Source: Mesorhizobium sp. B1-1-8
GTDB lineage: Bacteria > Pseudomonadota > Alphaproteobacteria > Rhizobiales > Rhizobiaceae
NCBI RefSeq assembly: GCF_006442795.2
Contig: NZ_CP083956.1
Span: forward strand, 4,875,501-4,939,500
Reading direction: 5' to 3'
DNA: 64,000 nucleotides
The translations under genes and the position numbers were made by a program. Below are positions 44,308 to 54,117 of this stretch, piece by piece (the first letter of the stretch is position 1; each line of letters starts with the position of its first letter). A model generated the notes under the pieces. It was not told where the DNA came from. It saw only the letters and a list, made by a program, of their open reading frames with translations, and did no database searches.

Positions 44308-45447
44308 ATGGCACCGCAAGACCAGACCCGCAAGACCATAACCGAACAGGCCGGACCCGGAGATATCTCCTCCCGCCTGCTTGCCTGGTACGACGCGCAT
44401 CACCGCGACCTGCCCTGGCGCGTCACGCCCGGCGCGCTGGCGCGCGGAACGATGCCAGATCCCTACCGCGTCTGGCTGTCCGAGGTGATGCTGCAGCAGA
44501 CCACGGTCGAGGCGGTGAAAGCCTATTTCCGGACCTTCGTCGAGAAATGGCCTACCGTCGACGCGCTGGCGGCGGCATCCGCCGAAGACGTCATGAAGGC
44601 CTGGGCCGGGCTCGGCTACTATTCCAGGGCGCGCAACCTCAAGGCCTGCGCCGATCTCGTCGCACGGCAGTGCGGCCGCTTTCCCGATACCGAAACCGGC
44701 CTGAGGGAGTTGCCGGGCATCGGCGCCTATACGGCGGCGGCAATCGCGGCGATCGCCTTCGACCGGCCGGCGGCCGTCGTCGACGGCAATGTCGAGCGGG
44801 TCGTGTCGCGGCTCTATTCGATCGAAACGCCGCTCAGCGAGGCAAAACCGGAAATCCGCGCGCTGGTCGAAAAGCTCGTGCCGCGAGCGAGGCCCGGCGA
44901 CTTCGCCCAGGCGATGATGGACCTTGGCGCCACGATCTGCACGCCGAAACGGCCACGCTGCATGCTGTGCCCGGTGCGCGAGGATTGCAGCGCCATCCTC
45001 TTGGGCGAGCCCGAGTGCTTCCCGGTACGCCTGCCGAAGGACGACAAGCCGCTCAGACGCGGCGCCGCCTTCGTTGCCGAGCGCGGCGACGGCGCCATCC
45101 TTTTGCGCAAGCGGCCGGACAAGGGCCTGCTCGGTGGCATGACGGAAGTGCCCACCACCGCCTGGACGGCAAGAATCGACGGCGCGACCACCGATGCTGC
45201 AGCGCCCTTCCCTGCCGAATGGCGGCGCGCCGGGCGCATCGGCCACGTCTTCACCCATTTCGCGCTCGAACTCGAAGTCTTTCATGCCCACATCAAAGGT
45301 GATGCGCCGGGCGGGCATTTCTGGTCGCTGGCCCATGAAATTTCCGGGGAAGCGCTGCCCACCGTCATGAAAAAGGTAATCGAGGCGGCGATACCGGGCG
45401 CGACGAAGAAACCGTCACCATCAGGTGCAAAGAGGCCCCATGACTGA
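44308..45447 (+). CDS. mutY: A/G-specific adenine DNA glycosylase
   Basis: 379 residues. The catalytic Glu lies in EVMLQQTTVEAV, the HhH motif in LPGIGAYTAAAI with the catalytic Asp in VVDGNVERV, and the 4Fe-4S ligands follow the CTPKRPRCMLCPVREDC spacing. A C-terminal NUDIX-like domain reads 8-oxoG. It removes adenine mispaired with 8-oxoguanine. ATG 44308 is preferred over the upstream frame, which overlaps dciA. Confidence 0.96.
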   Translation: MAPQDQTRKTITEQAGPGDISSRLLAWYDAHHRDLPWRVTPGALARGTMPDPYRVWLSEVMLQQTTVEAVKAYFRTFVEKWPTVDALAAASAEDVMKAWAGLGYYSRARNLKACADLVARQCGRFPDTETGLRELPGIGAYTAAAIAAIAFDRPAAVVDGNVERVVSRLYSIETPLSEAKPEIRALVEKLVPRARPGDFAQAMMDLGATICTPKRPRCMLCPVREDCSAILLGEPECFPVRLPKDDKPLRRGAAFVAERGDGAILLRKRPDKGLLGGMTEVPTTAWTARIDGATTDAAAPFPAEWRRAGRIGHVFTHFALELEVFHAHIKGDAPGGHFWSLAHEISGEALPTVMKKVIEAAIPGATKKPSPSGAKRPHD

Positions 45448-46051
45448 AATCCGCCACATCGTTTTCGACATCGGCAAGGTGCTGGTCCACTACGACCCCA
45501 ACCTGCCGTTCAGCCGGCTCATTCCTGACGAGACGGAGCGCAAATGGTTCTTCGACAATGTCTGCACCAGCGCTTGGAACATCGAGCAGGACCGTGGCCG
45601 CACCTGGGAAGAGGCCGAAGCGCTGTTGATCGCGGAGCATCCAGATCACGCGGAAAACATTCGCAATTTCCGCCGCCATTGGCATGAAATGGCACCGCAC
45701 GCTTATGATGACAGTGTTGCCGTCATGGAGAAGCTGATCGACACCGGTCACGACGTGACGCTGCTGACCAACTGGGCCGCCGACACATTCATCGAGGCCC
45801 GCGGCCGCTTTCCATTCCTGGACCGCCCGCGCGGCATAACCGTGTCTGCCGAGATCGGCCTGATCAAGCCGGATCGCGCCATCTACGATCATCACGCCGC
45901 CGCATTCGGCCTTGAACCATCCGCCACGCTGTTCATCGACGACAGCCAGAAAAATGTCGACGGCGCCAGGGCCGCCGGCTGGCAGGCGGTGCTGTTCACC
46001 GACGCCAACACGCTTAAAGCGGATCTTGAGCAGCTTGGAATTTCGGCTTGA
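45440..46051 (+). CDS. HAD superfamily hydrolase (subfamily IA, YihX-like)
   Basis: 203 residues. Motif I is present as VFDIGKVLVHYD, a variant in which the usual second Asp (DxD) is Gly, followed by LLTNWA (motif II), LIKPDRAIY (motif III Lys) and FIDDSQKNVDGA (motif IV). This DxG variant occurs in the YihX-type group (sugar-1-phosphate phosphatases) as VFDxGGV-like motifs. Start ATG 45440 has AGAGG five bases upstream and overlaps the end of mutY by 8 bp, so the two are co-transcribed. Confidence 0.87.
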   Translation: MTEIRHIVFDIGKVLVHYDPNLPFSRLIPDETERKWFFDNVCTSAWNIEQDRGRTWEEAEALLIAEHPDHAENIRNFRRHWHEMAPHAYDDSVAVMEKLIDTGHDVTLLTNWAADTFIEARGRFPFLDRPRGITVSAEIGLIKPDRAIYDHHAAAFGLEPSATLFIDDSQKNVDGARAAGWQAVLFTDANTLKADLEQLGISA

Positions 46052-46052
46052 G

Positions 46053-46083
46053 TTGAATCGCTTGCGGCGATCCGTTGATTCAA
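46053..46083. terminator. Inverted repeat between convergent HAD and ccrM genes
   Basis: TTGAATC (46053-46059) and GATTCAA (46077-46083) pair across a 17-nt spacer immediately beyond the HAD stop. Each arm contains a GANTC site, the CcrM target. No long T-run follows, so terminator function is only possible. Confidence 0.4.
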
Positions 46084-46095
46084 AACCTTAATGGA

Positions 46096-47229
<1,134 letters not shown>

Positions 47230-47248
47230 TTATGACACCCAAGGCACG

Positions 47249-47276
47249 CGTTACGGTTACTATCCGTTATGGTTAC
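47249..47276 (-). promoter_or_regulatory. Direct repeats in the ccrM upstream region
   Basis: CGTTACGGTTAC (47249-47260) and CGTTATGGTTAC (47265-47276) differ at one base and are spaced 16 bp start to start. They lie 20 bp before the ccrM ATG. The GGTTAC core resembles half of the GTTAAC-type CtrA recognition element. This fits the known cell-cycle control of ccrM but is not a consensus CtrA box. Confidence 0.45.
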
Positions 47277-47399
47277 CGATCAGCGTAAACATTCGGTGAA
47301 GGTGGCGCCTCGTCAACCGCGGTTTGCGAAGACGGGCCCGTTGGTGTATGCCGCGCCCGCCTGAACTATCAGGCCATTTCTCCCGCGTTCCGGATCGCC

Positions 47400-48089
47400 A
47401 TGCCCCAGCCAGACCTTGTCATCTTCGATTGCGACGGCGTGCTCGTCGATTCCGAAATCCTCGCCGCACGTGTCGAGGCCGAGCTTCTGACCTCGGCGGG
47501 TTACGAGATCTCGGCGGAAGAGATTTCCGAGACCTATGCCGGGCTGACCTTCAAGGACATCCTGATGCGGATCGAGGAGAAATCGAAAATCCCGTTCCAG
47601 GCCTCGCTGATCGACCGCGCCGAAGACCTCGTCGATCGCAAGCTGCGCAGCGATGTGCGCATCATCGACGGCGCGCGCGAGGCGGTGGCGTCCGTGACAG
47701 CGCCACGCGCCGTCTGCTCCAACTCGCGCACCGAACGCATTGAATTCATGCTGGACAAGGTGCGGCTGCTGCCGTTCTTCGCCGGCCGCATTTTTTCGGG
47801 GCTCGACATCCCCAGCAAGAAGACCAAGCCAGCGCCCGACGTGTTCCTGTTCGCCGCCGAAAAGCTCGGAGTCAACCCGAAGAACACTTTCGTCATCGAA
47901 GATTCCGTGCACGGCATCACCGGCGCCAGGGCGGCGGGCATGCGCGTCATCGGCTTCACCGGCGCCGGCCATAGCTATCCCGGCCATGCCGATGCGCTGA
48001 CCGAGGCCGGCGCCGAAACAGTCATCCGCCGCTGGGCGGAACTCAGCGGCACGATTGCCGCGCTGTCGGAGTGGTCGGAAGAAGCTTGA
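47400..48089 (+). CDS. HAD-IA hydrolase (phosphoglucomutase/phosphatase-like)
   Basis: 229 residues. Motif I is FDCDGVLVDSE (both Asp present), followed by VCSNSR, the Lys in SKKTKPAPDVFL, and motif IV FVIEDSVHGITGA. The cap domain lies at about 20-85. This is the beta-phosphoglucomutase/CbbY/phosphoglycolate phosphatase group; the substrate is not predictable. It is divergent from ccrM over a 170 bp intergenic region that contains the ccrM direct repeats. Confidence 0.9.
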   Translation: MPQPDLVIFDCDGVLVDSEILAARVEAELLTSAGYEISAEEISETYAGLTFKDILMRIEEKSKIPFQASLIDRAEDLVDRKLRSDVRIIDGAREAVASVTAPRAVCSNSRTERIEFMLDKVRLLPFFAGRIFSGLDIPSKKTKPAPDVFLFAAEKLGVNPKNTFVIEDSVHGITGARAAGMRVIGFTGAGHSYPGHADALTEAGAETVIRRWAELSGTIAALSEWSEEA

Positions 48090-48174
48090 GAACGGTGCCG
48101 CGAGCCCCGGTATGATGCCGTCGGCTCGCTCATAGTCGTCTTCCGCCAAACGCGATTGGCTCGGCAATTTTTCC

Positions 48175-49602
48175 TCAGTTGCTCAACAGCCGAGTCCAAT
48201 TGCCACTGCCAGTGCAGAAATAAGTGGCGATTTTTCCTGTCGCCTGTGCGACGCCGGTTGCGCTCGCAACTCCATTGATCGTGTTCGGGCTGGTGCCAAA
48301 CACCTGGATGGTGTTCGCGCCAAGATTGGCGACCGTCTGCTGTCGGCCAGGCACACAGGGACCAAGTTTCACCGAAGCCGCAGCGGCCGAAGCGGTCGAG
48401 ACCGTGTTGACGGTCGCGGTCAACTGTGTCGCGCTGGCCTGGCCGCCTGATGCAAAGGCGGTGATACCCGTAACGGTGTTGCCTGTGTCGGCAATATCGT
48501 TCACGCCAGAGACGTTGTAGCCGCTGGTCGGCTCAGGACCCTCCACCGCTGCCGTGGTGAATGAGCCAGTCGGGTTAGTCGTGGAGTTGAACAGTCCCGC
48601 CGTTGCAAAGCCCGATATCGTCACGTTCGTGCTCGGCGTGCCGCTATCGTAGGAAAAAACATAAGCCGGCGTGTAAGTGCCCGCACCGCCATCGTCCCGA
48701 CCGACAAGGCTAAGACCGCCAGTAATGCTCACATTCTTCGCACCGCTCATGTAGACTTGCGCATTCTGGTCGACGGCAACGTTGTTGCGCCCATTGCGGG
48801 CGAAGACACTGTTCGAGATGGTGAAGCCGGTCACGCCGTCCAGGCGGATGCCAGCCTTGCAGTTTCGGTCGAAGATACTGTTGGAAATGCTGTTGTTGTT
48901 CGTGCCGCCATAACTCTGAATACCATAGCCCTGATTCCATTCGAACCGGCTGTTGACGATGGTGTTGGAGTTCGCGCCACCGCCGAGATAGATGCCGTCG
49001 CCGCTGTTGTTGGCGAAATCGGCGTTGACGATGAGCGAGTCAGTTGGATTTGAAATCCCACGCTGATTGCTGCCGAACGTGGTGTCGATGATGTGCGCTT
49101 CCGTGGTGTAAGTGCTACCTGCCATGTCACCGAGGCCAGCCGCGCAGTCCACCACCGTAGTGCCTTGGATGGTGAGTTGGAAACTGCCGCCGGAAATACC
49201 ATTGATGCCTGAACTCTTGCAGTCGATGAAGAGTCCATCGATCGCAGCGCTATTGCTGACTCCGCTGACGTTAATGAGGTTGGTGGAGCCGGCAACACCG
49301 ACGAGGATCGGCCGCGTCGATGCGGTAGCTGCAGTCCGATCACCATACTCGACAGTGCCGAGGCCGATCAGGCGATTGCCGTTCTTCATCTGCACATCAC
49401 CGACCGCATAGGTCTTGGCGGGGTCGACCCAGCAGATGACATTGTAGGTCAAGCAGAGGTTGAATGCCGCGGTATCGTTGGCGACGCCGTCACCAACCGC
49501 GCCGTAGTTGCTGACGTTGCCACTCGACGGTGTTGCCGATGCGGTCGCCATCATGCACAGGTAGAGCAACGCGGCGAGCACATGAGTTTTCTTATTGCGC
49601 AC
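48175..49602 (-). CDS. Secreted right-handed beta-helix (pectate-lyase-superfamily) protein
   Basis: 475 residues. The signal peptide is HVLAALLYLCMMATASA. The start of the mature protein, NVSNYGAVGDGVANDTAAF, is the hallmark entry to Pectate_lyase_3 beta-helices. Many short N/S/T/I-rich coils follow (SNTIVNSRFEWNQGYGIQ, NNSISNSIFDRNCKAGI), each about 23 residues. The last 60 residues form a separate C-terminal cap containing Cys and Trp. It may bind or cleave a surface polysaccharide; no catalytic triad is obvious. GTG start at 49602 with AAGGAGAT upstream. Confidence 0.85.
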   Translation of the reverse strand: MRNKKTHVLAALLYLCMMATASATPSSGNVSNYGAVGDGVANDTAAFNLCLTYNVICWVDPAKTYAVGDVQMKNGNRLIGLGTVEYGDRTAATASTRPILVGVAGSTNLINVSGVSNSAAIDGLFIDCKSSGINGISGGSFQLTIQGTTVVDCAAGLGDMAGSTYTTEAHIIDTTFGSNQRGISNPTDSLIVNADFANNSGDGIYLGGGANSNTIVNSRFEWNQGYGIQSYGGTNNNSISNSIFDRNCKAGIRLDGVTGFTISNSVFARNGRNNVAVDQNAQVYMSGAKNVSITGGLSLVGRDDGGAGTYTPAYVFSYDSGTPSTNVTISGFATAGLFNSTTNPTGSFTTAAVEGPEPTSGYNVSGVNDIADTGNTVTGITAFASGGQASATQLTATVNTVSTASAAAASVKLGPCVPGRQQTVANLGANTIQVFGTSPNTINGVASATGVAQATGKIATYFCTGSGNWTRLLSN

Positions 49603-49701
49603 TAACGATCTCCTTTTGTCGGATGACGGGATTGAAGCGCGTTAAGTATTAATTCAACCACAGCTTGCGCAAGCAGCGAATCCCACCTACCCGTTTTTCG
49701 C

Positions 49702-50886
49702 ATGGGCTTGGTCAAGAACGCTCCTCGCTATGATGCTCTCGACAGTTGGCGCGGCATTTGCGCCTGCATGGTCGCACTGTTCCATTTCGATGTTTTCAGC
49801 CACCTGACCTTCCTGCCTTTGGTCAGGCACGCTTACCTGTTCGTCGATTTCTTCTTCGTGCTCAGCGGTTTTGTCATTGCCGCCAACTATCGCTCGCGCC
49901 TCGCCGACGGATTCGGCGTCGGGCGCTTCATGGTCCTGCGCCTGGGGCGAATCTATCCGCTGCATGCGCTGACACTTCTGCTTTTCATTCCCATCGACGC
50001 GGCAAAGGATGGCATCGGCCCGAACCTGCTTCAGGCGGTCGTCACGAACGTATTTTTGCTGCAGGGTCTCGGCGTCAATCCACAGAACTGGCTGAACTTC
50101 GTCAGTTGGAGCATCAGCGCAGAGTTTGCTGCCTATGTCACCTTTGCCGTCGTAGTGACGAGGCTGGGGGCTGCCATGTGGCCCTGGCTGCTGCCGATTA
50201 TTGCCGGCCCCGTCGTGATCGCCACGATGAGCCCGCACGGCATGGACACCACATATGACTATGGGCTGGTGCGCTGTCTGTATGGTTTCGCGATTGGTGT
50301 CGTCTGCTTCGACGTCCGGGAGCGGTTCCCTCTCCTGAAGCAACCACTATCGTCGGCGGCCGAGACGCTGCTGGAAGCGGCGATCTGCGCTTTGGCCGTG
50401 GGCTATGTCTCCGTCGCCGCGAGCAGCCTGCCGCTCTCCATCGGATCGCCGCTGATCTTTGCCTTGGTCGTGCTGGTGTTTGCGCGGGAGCGTGGCTCGG
50501 TCAGCGCCATGCTTACCGCTCCTTTCATGCTTTTCGTCGGCACGCTGACATATTCGATCTATATGCTGCATCCCCTGGTCAGGTCGCTCGTTCGAGCTGC
50601 CTTCCTGCTGGTTCAACGCGTGCTGCACACCGATTTGTTCATCCCGTACGCGCTGAACCCCGGCAACGAGCCGGCCCCGATCCTCTATCTGCACGGCTCG
50701 CTCTGGCTCGGCGACCTGCTGCAGGTCTCGATGCTTCTACTGACGATCCTGCTGTCGGTGGCGACATACCGCTTCGTCGAACGGCCGGGACGCGATTGGG
50801 CCAGGCGCCTGGCGCGGCGAGACAAGGCCGGCCCGCTCGCCTCGAGCGCACCGGCAAGGAAGGCCCCTGAGCACGCCGAAGCGTGA
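49702..50886 (+). CDS. Membrane acyltransferase family 3 (OafA/NodX-like)
   Basis: 394 residues, about ten hydrophobic helices. The first helix region carries the catalytic-type motif LDSWRGICACMVALFHF, the analogue of RxxxxxxVxxxH, and FVLSGFVIA is the standard second marker. The family moves acetyl or other acyl groups onto extracytoplasmic glycans. A soluble C-terminal tail rich in Arg and Ala follows. It is divergent from the beta-helix gene with about 100 bp between; both may act on surface glycan. No clear Shine-Dalgarno site is seen. Confidence 0.9.
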   Translation: MGLVKNAPRYDALDSWRGICACMVALFHFDVFSHLTFLPLVRHAYLFVDFFFVLSGFVIAANYRSRLADGFGVGRFMVLRLGRIYPLHALTLLLFIPIDAAKDGIGPNLLQAVVTNVFLLQGLGVNPQNWLNFVSWSISAEFAAYVTFAVVVTRLGAAMWPWLLPIIAGPVVIATMSPHGMDTTYDYGLVRCLYGFAIGVVCFDVRERFPLLKQPLSSAAETLLEAAICALAVGYVSVAASSLPLSIGSPLIFALVVLVFARERGSVSAMLTAPFMLFVGTLTYSIYMLHPLVRSLVRAAFLLVQRVLHTDLFIPYALNPGNEPAPILYLHGSLWLGDLLQVSMLLLTILLSVATYRFVERPGRDWARRLARRDKAGPLASSAPARKAPEHAEA

Positions 50887-50940
50887 GCCGAGTCGCAATC
50901 GAAACGCCGGCGCCAAGGCTCGCGCCACAGCCAGCCGCGG

Positions 50941-51072
50941 CTAAAACAGGCGTGCGCCGGCATTGAAGGTTTTCCGCGCCGCTTGCCTCGCTTGGCCGAC
51001 TTGGTTCTCGAAGGCGCTGTCCGGCGGCTCGTAGAAGCGACGTCCGAATACAGAAAGGCCAAAAGCTGACAT
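50941..51072 (-). CDS. Possible 43-aa protein downstream of the cupin gene
   Basis: ATG 51072 lies 19 bases after the cupin stop on the same strand and reads 43 codons to a TAG at 50941. The product is MSAFGLSVFGRRFYEPPDSA, then a basic helix. Codon choice is compatible with neighbours, but I see no clear ribosome site and no known family. It could be a remnant of a longer gene. Confidence 0.35.
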   Translation of the reverse strand: MSAFGLSVFGRRFYEPPDSAFENQVGQARQAARKTFNAGARLF

Positions 51073-51091
51073 CGAAGGTTGCGGACGAGGC

Positions 51092-51553
51092 CTACGTTCG
51101 TGTCGTCAACGTCGAGAGCTGATCGGTGTCGTAGCGGTTTCGCAGATCGGCGAGTGTTTTTGGATCCGGTGCGCCCTGCACGGCGAGTTTAGCGAGCTCT
51201 TCGAAATAATGCTCGTGGCCAGGCGGAGAAACGGTCATCAGCACGCGAGCCGGTTTGTCGCTGACATTCGTGATGTTGTGCGGCACTCCCGGCGGGATGA
51301 ACAGATAGGTGCCGGGCGTGGCGCGGATTGTCTTGTCGCCGACATGCCACTCACACTCGCCTTCGAGCACGTAAAACGTCTCCTCCTGCACCCGGTGAAC
51401 ATGCCGCCCAGTGGCGAACTTGGGAGGGATCGTCCAGTCGAACATGCTCGTGTGCCTAGTGTTTTCCCCGGTGACAAGGAAGACCATGGGAAAACCACGC
51501 AGCATGACGCCCTTGCTCTCGTCGGGCATGCGGATGATGGCATCGGCGCTCAT
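51092..51553 (-). CDS. Cupin domain protein
   Basis: 153 residues. Start ATG 51553 has GGAGG five bases upstream. The two cupin motifs are GRHVHRVQEETFYVLEGECEWHVG and IPPGVPHNITNVSD, giving His, His, Glu and His metal ligands. The fold may be an oxygenase, a binding protein or a small-molecule sensor. Divergent from a winged-helix/TPR regulator 110 bp away, so it may be its target. Confidence 0.85.
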   Translation of the reverse strand: MSADAIIRMPDESKGVMLRGFPMVFLVTGENTRHTSMFDWTIPPKFATGRHVHRVQEETFYVLEGECEWHVGDKTIRATPGTYLFIPPGVPHNITNVSDKPARVLMTVSPPGHEHYFEELAKLAVQGAPDPKTLADLRNRYDTDQLSTLTTRT

Positions 51554-51662
51554 ATGATCCTCCTCTGACTGGACGCCTGCTTCTGGGAAGCATTCGTGCA
51601 ACATCGGCCGTCCATGCCGGAAAGTCGTGAATCCGTTGCCAAAAATTTGCTAAAAGTCTCCA

Positions 51663-53225
51663 ATGACAGTCGGGGGCGACCTCTACCAGTTCGGCCCGTT
51701 TCGCCTCGATCAGGAGGCGGGCATTCTCTTTTGCGGCGCGGAGCCGACCATGCTTGGGCAGCGAGCCGTTGCGCTGCTGCGTCTGCTGATCCAGAACGCG
51801 GGCGTACCCGTGTCCAAGGACGCGCTGATCGAGGCCGGCTGGGGCGGAATGGCGGTTGCCGACAATAATCTGACGGTTCAGATCGCGGCCTTGCGCCGGG
51901 TACTGGCCGATGCAGCAAATGTCGACAGCTGGATCGAAACACTGCCGCGCCGCGGCTATCGCTATGTCGGACCGGCTGTCGCCACGAATGTTCCTGATGC
52001 CTCGGCCGCCGCCCGCGCCGCGTCGGCACCGACCTTGCCTGAAAAGCCCTCCGTCGCGGTCCTGCCGTTCTCGAACTTGAGCGGCGATCATGAGCAGGAG
52101 TACTTTGCCGACGGGATGGTCGACGACATCATCACAGGCCTGGCACGCATAAAATGGTTGTTCGTCATCGCGCGAAACTCGACCTTCACCTACAAGGGTC
52201 GCGCCGTGGACGTGAAGCAGGTCGGCCGCGAGCTTGGCGTTCGCTATGTCCTCGAAGGCAGCGTGCGCAAGGCTGGCGGCAGCGTGCGTGTAACCGGGCA
52301 GATGATCGATGCATCGACCGGTGTGCATATATGGGCCGAGCGCTACGACCGCAGTTCCGAAGACATCTTTGCGCTTCAAGACGAGATCGCGCTGTCGGCA
52401 GTGGGCGCGATTGCGCCGAGCCTGCGGAAAGCCGAAATCGAACGTGTCAGGCGCAAGCGCCCCGACAGTCTCGACGCTTACGATCTCGTGCTGCAGGCCC
52501 AGCCTGACGTCGATTCAGGTATGCCGGAGCAAGTGACCAGAGCGCTTGTGCTTCTTGACCGCGCGATCGCACTCGAACCAACCTATGCGCTGGCGCATGG
52601 CAACGCCGCGATGTGCCATCATTGCTTGTTCCTTCGCGCCGGCCTGCAGGAGGTCAACCGTGCGTCTTCGATCCGCCACGCCAGGTCGGCCATTGTCCAT
52701 GGACAAGACGACGCGCTCGCCCTGACATGGGCCGGCTTTTCCATCGGAATGGATGCGCACGACCGCGCCGCCGCGTTCACGGCGTTAGAAGCCGCCCTCG
52801 CCATCAGCCCCTCATCGGCGCTGACCTACATTCTCGGCAGTGTCATTCTCGGGTGGAGCGGCGAAGCGGAGCGCGCGATAGAATGGAGCGAGCAGGGTAT
52901 GCGGCTAAGCCCGTTCGATTCCTGGACCTGGGCCGCGTTCGATGCGCAGGCAATGAGCCATTTGCTGCGCGGCCGTTACGAAGAAGCTTGCCGTGCGGCT
53001 TACAAGTCCGTTCAAGCCAATCCGGCACATAGCATCACATATGTACAATTGGCCGCAGCGCTGGCCAAGCTTGGCCGATTGGAGGAAGCGAGGGCGGCCG
53101 CCGCTCGCGTAGTCGAGCTTCAGCCGGCCTTTCGCTACAGCCGCCAGTTTGCGGGCGTGAATTGCGCACCCGCGCTCGCAGAGGCTCTCGGCAGCGCGCT
53201 GAGGGCGACCGGATTGCCAGAGTAA
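51663..53225 (+). CDS. Winged-helix regulator with TolB-like and TPR domains
   Basis: 520 residues. A C-terminal-OmpR-type DNA-binding domain lies at residues 1-100 (LLRLLIQNAGVPVSKDALIE, LRRVLADAANVDSWIETLPR, RGYRYVG). A TolB-N/adenylate-cyclase-associated region occupies about 130-245 (VAVLPFSNLSGDHEQEYFADG, VRYVLEGSVRK). TPR-like repeats fill 270-520. There is no transmembrane helix between DNA-binding and sensor domains, unlike CadC. Related proteins in rhizobia regulate unknown targets. A regulator of the divergent cupin gene is a reasonable inference. Confidence 0.87.
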   Translation: MTVGGDLYQFGPFRLDQEAGILFCGAEPTMLGQRAVALLRLLIQNAGVPVSKDALIEAGWGGMAVADNNLTVQIAALRRVLADAANVDSWIETLPRRGYRYVGPAVATNVPDASAAARAASAPTLPEKPSVAVLPFSNLSGDHEQEYFADGMVDDIITGLARIKWLFVIARNSTFTYKGRAVDVKQVGRELGVRYVLEGSVRKAGGSVRVTGQMIDASTGVHIWAERYDRSSEDIFALQDEIALSAVGAIAPSLRKAEIERVRRKRPDSLDAYDLVLQAQPDVDSGMPEQVTRALVLLDRAIALEPTYALAHGNAAMCHHCLFLRAGLQEVNRASSIRHARSAIVHGQDDALALTWAGFSIGMDAHDRAAAFTALEAALAISPSSALTYILGSVILGWSGEAERAIEWSEQGMRLSPFDSWTWAAFDAQAMSHLLRGRYEEACRAAYKSVQANPAHSITYVQLAAALAKLGRLEEARAAAARVVELQPAFRYSRQFAGVNCAPALAEALGSALRATGLPE

Positions 53226-53251
53226 CCCCGACGCCCGGATAAGTCCACGCA

Positions 53252-53989
53252 TCAGTTCGTGGCCGCCGCGGCGACCCGCTTCTTCCTTTTGCCCTTCGAC
53301 TTGTCCGTGGCTGCCGGCGTGTTTTCATCGTAACCGGCATAGGCCTGGTAGTCCTGCGCGGCCGGCTCCGGCACCACGACATTGGAATCGGTGAAGACGA
53401 ACTGCGTGGCGGCCGACGGATCGGTGACCTGCACCTGATATTGATGGATCTGCGAATAAAGCACATCGGTGCCGTGCTGAACCGCGACGCGGATCGGCAT
53501 GGTGATGGTGCCTGGCGTGAACAGCGGTCCCGGCACGATCTTGCCGGCAACCGCGATCTTCATCGTCAGTTGGCCGTCGGCATGGCTGCAATCGCGCGTC
53601 ACATCGGTAATCGAGGCCTGGTAGATGATCTTCGCCGGGTCCCGGTTGGGATCGATGGGCTGGCCGTTCGGCCCGGTCTGAGCGGCGGCAGCGTCGGCAT
53701 CCTGCGTCGCATCGCCCTTCTTTTTCTTCGGCTTGGCGGTTGTGCCCTTGGCATAGGTGTTGAAGAAGGCGGTGCCGTCACGCAGCGTCACCCTCGGGCA
53801 GTAGGCGCGCAGCTGGGAGGCGAGCACCTTGGGGTCCTGCGGCGGCGGCGGCGCGGTCGGATCGGTCTTCTTGCCGAAGCCGAGGTTCAGGATGCCGTTG
53901 TCGCTCGATTGGCAGCCGGCGGCGGCAAGCATAAAGCCCGCAAGCGCCAGACCCGCGACAAGACGACGGTTGACCGAATAAAACGTCAT
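53252..53989 (-). CDS. Lipoprotein of unknown function
   Basis: 245 residues. Signal peptide with lipobox: hydrophobic GLALAGFMLAAAGC places the lipidated Cys near residue 26. A Pro/Lys/Asp-rich linker (about 75-115) includes KPKKKKGD. A beta-rich region at 115-220 (LTMKIAVAGKIVPGPLFTPG, DVLYSQIHQYQVQVTD) follows, and the tail is basic (KGKRKKRVAAAA). The start may be ATG 53989 or GTG 53998. I know it only as a rhizobial-type lipoprotein of unknown role; location is probably the outer or inner membrane facing the periplasm. Confidence 0.75.
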   Translation of the reverse strand: MTFYSVNRRLVAGLALAGFMLAAAGCQSSDNGILNLGFGKKTDPTAPPPPQDPKVLASQLRAYCPRVTLRDGTAFFNTYAKGTTAKPKKKKGDATQDADAAAAQTGPNGQPIDPNRDPAKIIYQASITDVTRDCSHADGQLTMKIAVAGKIVPGPLFTPGTITMPIRVAVQHGTDVLYSQIHQYQVQVTDPSAATQFVFTDSNVVVPEPAAQDYQAYAGYDENTPAATDKSKGKRKKRVAAAATN

Positions 53990-54117
53990 GAACTGCACTT
54001 CCCTCTCACAAAGCCGGTGACGTATATCAACCGCGCGGCAAAAATGCGACTGAGCCGGCTCGGAAAATTAACCAATTTGCGGTGGATGAAACCGCCGGCA
54101 GCAATGGGCTTTTTGCG

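Noticed and set aside
49640..49662. AT-rich TTAAGTATTAATTCAA stretch near the beta-helix gene start as operator
   Set aside because: No clean symmetry or known consensus; it may only be promoter AT-richness.
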